Assembly (NCBI GenBank): GCA_022575985.1
Contig: JAKSXM010000147.1
Span: 24,958,001-25,022,000 of the forward strand
Direction of reading: 5' to 3'
Length of the DNA: 64,000 bases
Source of the DNA: Anagrus nilaparvatae
Taxonomy: Eukaryota; Arthropoda; Insecta; Hymenoptera; Mymaridae
In this document: piece after piece, positions 35,711-44,890 of the stretch
Layout: the number at the start of each line of letters is the position of its first letter
Numbering within the stretch: the stretch's first letter is position 1
The notes under the pieces: generated by a model
Told to the model about the DNA's origin: nothing
What the model saw: only the letters and a program-made list of their open reading frames with translations
Database searches by the model: none
Translations under genes and position numbers: made by a program

Positions 35711-38700
35711 CTAAAATTGAAGATTTGTGAGATTGTATGGTTGAGAATTTGATTTTGATAAACTGTATCTATGATTTTTAAAAAAAGGTGAATTTAATGA
35801 GCATATACTTGAAACTGATGTTGATTCAGGTCCAGGACTATTGTTTGTTCTAAAAAAGCGGCTTCTATGTAAAAATTTTGAAGAATTAGATAAACTTCGA
35901 CTTAAAGATTTGTGAGAATTTGAAGAAAAATTTAAGGGTGACCGTCTTTGTGTTGATTTTGATTTGCATATACTGTGAGATGATCTTGACGATGATGATG
36001 ATCGAGGTCGTATGAACCTGCTTTTATTTAAAGTTTTATTAAGTTTATTACTACGTTTAAATTCATAATGTGATTGTGAAGATGATCTAGAAATAGATCT
36101 TTGAAATTTTGATGGGTATAATTTTTCTTTAAATAAATCATTAGATGAGACAGATTCCGATCGTTGATTTAAGAATCTTTTACGTATATTATTTGAAGAA
36201 TTTTGAAATTGACTATTAATTGAAACCTGAGATTTAAAATTAGATGATTTTTGTATTTGTTTTTCAGGATATTGAACTTTTATAGAAAACGAATCAGGCA
36301 ACAATTTAGATTCAGGTGACGTCGAGGGCGATGATGATTTATTGTGAGCAACAACTATCTGAGATTTTGTAGATGTGTAATTTTTGCTATCGGAAGTGTT
36401 CTCTTGATTTATATTGATAACGAAATATTGAAGATGACTCAAATCACCAAAGGTTCTAGACCGTAAACTGGATTCATGTAAAAAGTGGTTATTTTGCAAA
36501 TTTTTTAAATTAGCCTCTTGTATTCTACGTTTCAAAGAATCATAAGATTGAGCAGATGAAGAAGAGTCTGACCGTTTTCGTCGCCTCTTCATTTTAGAAT
36601 TTGGTTTATATGAAACTTCAGGTGTCCCAGAACGAGGTCGAAAGTAATTATTTTTATATAAATTCTTATTTGAAAAATTTGATTGATGTTTTAGAGATTT
36701 CAAGTGCGACTTTCTTTTGTTTACTGATTGAAAAATCATTGGCCTATGAGAAAAATTAGATGATTTTGATCGAGATCTAGAACGAACATACGAAGTCTTT
36801 TCATACATTTTTTCACAAGCATTAGTTTGATGCTCCTTTAAAGACTTTCTAACTTTTAAAGATTTTTCTGAACGTGCCTTAGAGTGTTTAGTTTTTTTTG
36901 AATGTTTGTTTATTAAATTAACTTCAGAATCTGACGATAGTCTAAACTGTTTTTTGTTCCTCAACTTATTGTTTAAATCAACATTTGACTTTTGAAGTGA
37001 AGTTGATTTTAATGAGAAATCAGAATAATTTTTTTTATTGAAGCTCAAATTTTCTGTATCAGAATTTGAATTTGATGATGAATAATTTAATTGTAGTAAA
37101 GATAATGAATTTGAGGATTTTTTACCAGCGATTACTTCAACGGACGAGTTTTGTTTTGCAGAATTAGAGTTTTTTAAATGTGTTTTGGTATTAGTAAAAT
37201 TTTTAATTTTATTTTTAATTGATGGTAAATTTAGTTTTGCATTCTTGTTATATATTTTTGGTGACGAAGGTGTTTTATGTGATTTCAAACTACAATGATT
37301 AGAGTTTCGACTAAGAGTACTAGAAGGAGACAACCATTTGCATTTCATTAATTTTGTTGAGTTAATGGACGAGGGTGAATCATCAAGTAATTTTTTTGAT
37401 GAATAATAATTTTCAATCAAACTAGAATTATCAATAAAAGTATTATAAGGATTAAATTCAATACTTGAAGTTTCCGACTTATTGGTTCGCTTGTACTGGC
37501 GAGGTAATCTTGAAGTTGAAATTGAAGATCTACAAGAATTAATTTTAGAAGATGATTTTCGACGATTCTTTGGCGATGAATATTTGGAATATAAACGCTT
37601 ATACTTATCTCTTTTAATATCAGATCGGTATCTTGCTGAATAATTTTTTGCATATGAAGACGATCTTGAACGTGAATAAGATTTACGAGAATGTGAAGAA
37701 TATGATCGACCCCTTGAAGTAGAAAAAGGTGTTAGTGAACTTTCAGAACGTGAGTGTGTTTTTCGTGATGAAGATCTTGACCGAGCTGAGTAATTTTTAT
37801 ACGAAGGTGACCTTGATCTTGAATTAAATTTACGATTGTATGAAGAATATGACCGACTTCTTGAAGTAGAAAAAGATTTAAATGATCTTTGATCATGTAA
37901 ATATGATTTTCGTGATGAAGATCTTGATCTAGTTCGAGATCGGCTGTAAGTATCACTACGATATGATGACCTAGACTTCGAGCAGTAACTTCTTCTTTTA
38001 TTAAATGGTTTTAATTTGTAATCTGGTGTAAACCGCAAATCGTCTGAATTTTTTGAATATGATGATCTTGAATAAGAATATCTTGATCGGCTTCTTGAAT
38101 ATGAACGTGATTTTGTTGAAATACATGAAGAAATTGACATAGAGTCTGTAGAACGCGAGGTTACTGATTTTTGTTTTAAATTTTTTACCTACAAAAAAAA
38201 TTATAAATTAACAAAGCTGCTTATATTATTAAGAGCAAAAATTATTTAAATACCTAAATAGATGGTTTCCTACAATTTTTTATCATTTTAATGAGCTATC
38301 TGTTTTGACAAATATGATTATAATAAAAAAGGCATACTTACGATATGTTAAAAATTTAAATAAAAATAAAACAAACAAAAATTTAAGAGTAGAGTTATAA
38401 ATAATGGTATAATTACACGTACAATTACATTGTAAGAATTAACTTTCTTATATTAACAAAAAAATTAGAACATTTTCGAAAAATTAGTAAATTTTAGAAA
38501 AAATTTGTCAATATTCGAAAAAAATCGTATATTTACTAAATTTAGTATATTCGAGTAATCTCGATTTTTTTTTGTGAATTCGCAAGAAAATTTTTTTTCG
38601 AAAATTTACAAAAAATAGTTGTAAATTTCCGAAAAATAGTTGTGAATTTATAACTTTTTTCGTAAAATTAATCGAGAATTCTCGAATTTTTCGATAATAT

Positions 38701-39832
38701 ACTAAATTTAGTAAATTTACAATTTTTATCGAATATTTACATTTTTTGAAAATTCACTAATTTTTCGAAAAAATTCTATTTTTTTGTAAATCTTAGAAAG
38801 TTACTTTTTACAGTGTATAAATAATATAAACCTGTTAATAAAAATATTAAAAATTTTACACACCATTTTAACTATGATTGGACTGGATCCTCCAGATTTT
38901 GAAGAATCATCTTTTGTTAAATCATATAAATTGGATACTGCAGTTGTTTGATTATTTGCCTTCAATAAATTATTATTGTTATTTTTTTCTAAATTAAATT
39001 TTGATGAATTTTTATTTAAATTCTAAAAGGAAAATAAATATTAGCTGTTTCATTTGACTGGAGCAAAAAGATATTTGAAATTGATTTTTAATAAAATGAA
39101 AGGAGCAATTTTTCACGGTTTTAAAACGTTTTGAAAATTTTTAAAACATTAAAAATTTTAAACAAATGTATAATATTGCTGCCACCAGTAATTTATTTCG
39201 CAGCCAAAATTTTTTTAGATTTTGGATTTCTGGACTTAGAATAATTTATATTTCAAGGTTTATTGTAATTTCGGTTTTAGGACTTATAATAATTAGGGAA
39301 TATACGTTAAAACTGCTATAAGTGAACATGTTCCATGATTGTTGGTTGTGTGAAAACACAAATCAGTCAAAACTGGCCATCGGAAAATGGATGAAACCTT
39401 CAAAATCGTTTTTAACGAACAAAAATACATACACGTTTCACTGAGGTGGATCCGTTTTATACAGATAAAATTTTTGGGATGCATTTAACATTGTCTAATT
39501 ATTCAAATTCAAACGATATTTTATATTATTTAAATAAACAATAACTGCATCCAATATCACTGGTTAATATTTGTTTTTTTAAATGCCCAAATAACAACCT
39601 AATAAAAATCAATTTCATTTTCTTTTACCTAGTTTAACTATTTTACACAGCTTACCTCATTGTTTGTTAATTTCCTAGTTATATTTGTTTTTTTGGTCCA
39701 TGAAAATGATATTTTAGGTTTTGTAAGAATTGGTTGTGGAACTTTAACTTTCACCCATTGATCAATGGTTTTACATTTATTAAATTTAAATATTTCATTT
39801 TTTTTATCATCTATGCTTAATTCTATGTTCAT
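35711..39832 (-). CDS. Ser/Arg-rich (RS-domain) nuclear protein
   Basis: Three coding exons, 39832-39656, 39022-38864 and 38188-35711, all joined in phase 0 (donors GAG|GTAAGC and ATG|GTGTGT; acceptors CCTTTTAG and TTTTGTAG), giving 937 aa. The N-terminus (MNIELSIDDKKNEIFKFN, then DQWVKVKVPQP) is non-repetitive; exon 2 is Asn/Ser-rich. The long last exon is dominated by RS/SR dipeptides, with the densest blocks at about residues 130-320 and again near the C-terminus. RS domains bind other SR proteins and are phosphorylated; such proteins usually act in nuclear pre-mRNA processing, so a splicing-related role is inferred. No RRM or other folded domain is visible. Intron 2 contains a MITE, intron 1 a minisatellite-element fragment. 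The stop TAG (35713-35711) is followed by 60 more in-frame codons. Confidence 0.78.
38426..38817. mobile_element. Palindromic MITE copy 5, in SR gene intron 2
   Basis: Element 38428-38815, TA on both sides, right end GTTACTTTTTACAGTG intact, left end degraded (CATTGTAAGAATTAAC). Internal order is reversed relative to copies 1-4. It makes up well over half of the 675-nt intron and leaves both splice sites intact. Confidence 0.85.
39225..39345. repeat. Minisatellite-element fragment in SR gene intron 1
   Basis: GGACTTAGAATAATTTA-type units followed by GTGAACATGTTCCATG, the same combination as in the elements near 23400 and 57781. It lies inside the 633-nt first intron of the SR gene. Confidence 0.45.
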
Positions 39833-41790
39833 TTTTCAACTTAAGAAAACCCTGTAATTTTATTTATTTATTTTTATAGAAAGTTAAGAAAATATTTAAT
39901 TTGTAAATTATTTGATTTAATAATTAATTTTATAGGGTATAATAAATTGACGAATTTATAATCAGGAATAAAAAGAAATCATATTGTGATGAATATCGCC
40001 TTTTTTTAATTGTGGTCAAGCTTGAAAAAGATTTTGTTTATATTTAAATTGATCCAACGCTTTCTCAACTATGCAAAGATTTTAAATAAAACTTTTTTCC
40101 CCAAAATACCTTTTTTCCTGTCATACTCTTGTAGGAGAGATAAATCTCGCAAACGATTGAGATGATGAGTTTAGTAAAAATTTTTTTAAAACTTGATGAA
40201 TGTAAAATTATTAAAATTTATAAACCCTAATTTAGTCAAAATTTGTAATTTTGGTTATTTTTAACAAAAAATGGAGATTTTATTTGTTAGATATCACGGA
40301 AAGTCAACCAATAATAAAAAACGCAGTTTATGGAGGTCAACAGTAGGTTATTGCACAAAATATATGGAAATCAAACGAAAGTTATTCGGTAAAAAAATTA
40401 GATGGCAGTGTTTCTTCCCTATCATTTACAGGCCCATGAGTCTAATCAGATAAACTAAGGGTATCATATTTTTTAAACTACACTTCGAAAAGAGTTAGAA
40501 AATAGGAAAATACCCTTAAATCAGCAAAATTTCCCCTTTTTTAAGGATAAATTAATATGCACTGAAATTGGGACATAAGGACTAAATAAGCACTAAATGC
40601 GATATATGAAATTACCCCCAAAAAAGGAAAAAATATTGAAAAAATGTGCAGAGAATAATAAGGTGAAAATAATTTTTCTTTAAAACTAATTTTTTTTTCA
40701 ACCATATGTTTACTCGTCTATTTTAATCGCGCGTATTAAACAATATTGATATAAAATGAAAATATAAAATAAATAAATTTACATCAATTTAATGCATACA
40801 TACATACCTTTTGCGATTAAATCAATTTTTTACTTTTTAATTTACGTTTTTAATAAATTTTTAATGTAAATTATTATTTTTAATATTATATAAAATATTA
40901 TTTATTTGCACATTTTATATTACAATAAATTATAGATTGTATATTATTTAGTTAATTACCTGTAACTTTTATCAAAAAATTTTTATAAATATTCATGAAC
41001 GAAATTTTAATTTTTTATTTTATTGGAGCTTTTGATAAAACTTTTGTAACTACATCAGATATTTTAGTAATACAATGTGTATTGTGTATTTTTATATTTT
41101 TTTAAATCACGATTTTTATTTTTTTTTTTTTTTAATTTATTATATTTTTATAAAATACGTGTTAAATAATATTATTTTATGAAAAAATAAAAAATTCAAT
41201 GATAAAAAATATATATTTTTTATTAAAAAAAAAAAAATTTATTATAAACACGATTATTCTGTGAATTCTATTTGGGTACAGCTTTTATTTGTTGTAATTG
41301 CGTTAAACAGAGCAAAAATGACGAGTAGAAAGCTGTCATAATCATCATAGGTTTAAGGGGCTACAGAGTGGAGCCAAAAAAAAACGACCTACAGTTGATA
41401 GATTAATTTGTAAGGCTTCAGCAAAAGTTTTAAAATAGATTAGGGACTTCAAATCATAAGTTTCAAAGTCTAGAGTCCCATTGAAATAAGCGGAGAATAC
41501 TTGTGATGCTTTTTGAACATAATACATACATGAATCTGTACATTTTGAGATATTTAAGCTGATTATAATTTTTTCACGCATGCACTTTCCAGTTTATTTT
41601 TTAGACCCAGAGTTAAATTCTATGGAAAATTTAGTATAAAGACCTAAAAGTAAAATATTTTTCAATATTAAATAAGAAACAAAAAAAAATTAATTTACAA
41701 AAAAAGTCAAAACCGATTTTTATGACACTTCGTTTCAACTTGGGCTAAGTGGCATAGAATCTGTCATGCATAAAGTTAAATAACTTAATT
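39833..41790. other. Region upstream of the SR gene, no gene seen
   Basis: AT-rich. The first few hundred bases presumably include the SR gene promoter, but no TATA or initiator stands out. The frames at 40271 and 41345 show no coding sign. Confidence 0.4.
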
Positions 41791-41794
41791 TCAA

Positions 41795-42405
41795 ACACGG
41801 GTATCTTTAAATTGTTATGAATCTTTTGACCTCGCATGTGAAAAAAAGTAAATTCATGTTTTAAGTACACTTTTTACGAGTTTTTTAAGAGAACAAATTT
41901 TTACATCGTTGGGACACTTTTTGCGCAAATGCCAATAGAATTTTTTCGCAAGTCATTTTTGGGTTTTAGTTTATATTATCAATATCAGAAGACTCACAAT
42001 ACCTAAAATGACTTTTAAGTACTGATTTAAGGGCTAGAATTTTCCTGGCTATGATATTAAATAGTTAATTTTTAATAAATTTGCATTCTTCGCAAAAATT
42101 GTTAAACAATTTAAAAAAAATTCGCAAATTCGTAAGTTGCAAAAATAAAAATTGATACCATGGTTGAATAGCCAAGGAAATTTGAGACCTTAATTCAGTA
42201 TTTTAAAAACATTTTAGGTATTGTGAGTCTAGAGATATCGAGAAACTAAAAACCAAAAATGACTTTTAAAAAAATTCTATTCGCATTTGCTCAAAAATTG
42301 CCCAACAGATGCAAAGAATTTTTGTCTTAAAAAATCGTAAAAAGCGTACTTAAAACTTGAATTTACTTTTTTTCATATGCGAGGTCTATTTAAAGACACC
42401 CGTGC
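41795..42405. repeat. Large inverted repeat, arms ~250 bp
   Basis: The left arm (about 41795-42060) and right arm (about 42155-42404) are reverse complements at high similarity. Matching landmarks include ACGGGTRTCTTTAAAT, GACCTCGCATRTGAAAAAAA, CAAATGCSAATAGAATTTTT and ACTCACAATACCTAAAATG. The loop is about 95 bp. No ORF. A transcript from either strand would form a very long hairpin. No flanking duplication was identified. Confidence 0.8.
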
Positions 42406-43020
42406 AAATGTATGAGAAAAGGAAAAATAAATTATATATTTACGTATTTATGAACAGTATATACAGATAATCTAATACTTTAACCAATAATTTCGATTAA
42501 ATTTTCCTATACAAGATATAGTTTAGTTAAATGACATTTTAATGTTAGAGATAAAGCCGCATCTTGAGTAAAAGATCTGGGAATAAATAGTTTTAAATAT
42601 TATATGATTTTTTTTTTAGATCTTTGACAATTCAAAATGATACTTATAAGGTATATATTTATATAAACAGAACTCTGATAGTTGTTGAGTTACCATGTAT
42701 ACACGTTAGGGAAAGCGTGAGAGATCGATATAGATCCTTGTATATTTTCTTTTAGGGGACATTTCGTGCACGTCTTATTTTGAAAAAAAAAATAAGATTT
42801 TCGTTATTATATTATAGAACGTGCTTAAATTCTCATTTATTTAAATCATAGGCTTGAAATTTATGTGATTTTAATTCACGATTTAATTCAGTATTTTTAT
42901 ATATTTTTTTTTATTCTTATAATAACATAAATTTAAAGTTATGACGAAGATAGATTTTTGGATTAGATGTCATATATTTTTAATAGTTATAATATAAAAA
43001 TTATTTCTTTTTAAGTATAT
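42406..43020. other. AT-rich spacer
   Basis: No gene, RNA or defined repeat recognised. Confidence 0.45.
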
Positions 43021-43840
43021 AAAAATCAATGAAACTACAAAATATCGTAAATTTTTATTTTAATCGAATATCAAGAAATATTTTATTCATGAAAAATATT
43101 AACCCTCCAGCCATCCATAATTACGCTATCGACATATTGTATTGTATTTGGTAGAAAAAAATTCGGTATCTAATAGCAAAGACTCCCCTAATTTCATTAG
43201 CTTTAATCAAGCCATCTCTTCAAGATCTGCTTTTGAAGATGAGCTGTTGATAAAGTCATCATATTGGATAATTTTGACATCATGTGTTTTCAATAAAAAA
43301 ATTTTACTTGCATTTATCAGCTTAACCTGATGAACCTGTAAAAATCAAACCAAATTACATAAGATGACATTTAAAAATGGTCATTTTCCCATCGATATTT
43401 ATTTTCATTAAAAAAATATGAAGTTTTTAATGAGTAAAGTAATATTACGCCCTAATATCAAGCCCTTTTACCGAAAAATTGGTTGAGGATAAAATATTTT
43501 TATTTAGCAAAACAATTGTATAATTTTTTTAGTTCAATTATGCAATTATTTCTAAAACTTTATGTAACTTTTTGATTTATCAAAAAAATGTTTAAAAAAA
43601 ATTGTTTATAATTATTATTTTTCAAACAAAGAATTACTTAATGATAATTGTTGTCACTATCGAAATTATTTTACATTCCGCTAAAAATTTCTGTGAAATT
43701 CATAAATACATATTAATTATAGTTTTAAATGCGAGGAAACCGCGTATTAAATAGATTTTATAAAATTAATTGAGACACTTTTGTATTTTTGATTAACATC
43801 CTTTACACACAGTCAGAGATGGATATTGCGATAAATTAAT
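43021..43840. repeat. Duplicated segment, copy A
   Basis: Diverged but collinear with 52545-53612 (for example GAAACTACAAAATATCGTAA, ACCTGATGAACCTGTAAAAA, TAAAATTAATTGAGRCAMCT). Copy B has extra internal sequence and ends in a MITE. It includes the exon-like fragment at 43207-43335. Confidence 0.75.
43207..43335 (-). pseudogene. Terminal-exon-like fragment, copy A
   Basis: On the minus strand a splice-acceptor-like TTTTTACAG precedes GTTCATCAGG, and the frame stays open for 42 codons to TGA, with a conserved stretch ending INSSSSKADLEEMA. The duplicate at 52752-52916 preserves the same acceptor, most of this peptide and the same TGA. It looks like the last exon of a gene copied with its flanking intron. 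The parent protein is not recognised. Confidence 0.4.
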
Positions 43841-44172
43841 AATTTTTAATAACAAATTTAGTTAAATTTTTCTACATCCTGGGATTTTTTAGGATTTTTT
43901 ATTCTTGCCATAAAATTATTTAAGATTGAGAAAGTAGGAGCCTTTTTTGTATACTATTCGGGTAAAAGTATTTTCCTTCTCATTTTAAGGTCAAATAAAG
44001 TATTTTTAGGGCCTAAATAATTACTCAAAATTTAAAAATGTGTCTTATTCGTGAAGAGGTACGGAAAATTTTATATTTTTAGAATTTATATTTCACTAAA
44101 ATATTCTAAAAATTGGGTGAGCAAGGGGGTAAAAAAAATCTGGACCATGGGAATCTAAGTTTTTAGATCATA
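43841..44172. other. AT-rich spacer ahead of the R1-clade LINE
   Basis: No gene recognised. Ends at the 7-bp target duplication GAGACAC (44173-44179). Confidence 0.5.
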
Positions 44173-44179
44173 GAGACAC

Positions 44180-44890
44180 CTTCAGCCTCCTGAAGGGAAG
44201 TCTTATGCAACAGCCCTGCTGGAGATCAAAAGAGGTGTCCAACTAAAAGATTCAGGGACTGCGGTTCACCGAATCCAGAAAACCCAGGATGGGAGCGTCC
44301 TAATAGAGCTGAGCTCGTCGAAAGACTGGCAAAAACTATTAGACGCTGTCAAGACGGTCGCAGGCCCAGAAAGTACAGTCAAGGAACTGATTCCCCACCT
44401 AACCGTGGAGATCAGAAGCCTAGATGGTACTACTGGTAGCGACGAAGTGAGGCAGGTGATAAAGGAGGCAACCAAGCTGCAGAACGATGACGACATAAAA
44501 GTCGCCATCTTCAAGGCTAAGGGTACTAAGGCGGATATGGCGGTCGTAGATCTACCAAAAGCCGCCGCACTAAAATTGACCAAAAAAGGCCGGCTAAATA
44601 ATGGCTGGTCTAATTGGCAAGTGCGCTTAAGAGCCGAGGTTACACGGTGCTTTAAGTGTCTTGGTTTCGGCCACAACCAGTGGTCATGTAAGGGCATGGA
44701 CCGAAAATTTGCGTGTTTTAAATGTGGCGTTCAAGGCCACAAGTCAGAAAATTGTCCTGTGGAAAAAGCAGAATGCTTCCTCTGCAGGGAAAGAGCTGAC
44801 AAGGCCAAGACCGACCACCTTCCAGGATGCGGAGCATGTAAGTGTTATCGGGAGGCACTTACTGCAAGGAAGATAAAGTGTCATCGGTAA
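44180..44890 (+). CDS. LINE ORF1 (gag-like, three zinc knuckles), 5' partial
   Basis: 236 residues remain, open from the truncation point to TAA (44888-44890). The middle part resembles the RRM-like region of LINE ORF1 proteins. The C-terminus carries three Cys clusters: CFKCLGFGHNQWSC, CFKCGVQGHKSENC and a longer variant beginning CFLCRERADK. Such proteins bind the element RNA and chaperone it in the RNP. The start codon is lost, so expression would depend on upstream fusion. The stop overlaps the ORF2 start as TAATG. Confidence 0.85.
   Translation, partial: LQPPEGKSYATALLEIKRGVQLKDSGTAVHRIQKTQDGSVLIELSSSKDWQKLLDAVKTVAGPESTVKELIPHLTVEIRSLDGTTGSDEVRQVIKEATKLQNDDDIKVAIFKAKGTKADMAVVDLPKAAALKLTKKGRLNNGWSNWQVRLRAEVTRCFKCLGFGHNQWSCKGMDRKFACFKCGVQGHKSENCPVEKAECFLCRERADKAKTDHLPGCGACKCYREALTARKIKCHR

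Noticed and set aside
37417..37956. Minus-strand ORFs of 74-78 codons inside the SR gene
   Set aside because: Alternative frames of the long RS-rich exon; the 826-codon frame has correct splice junctions.
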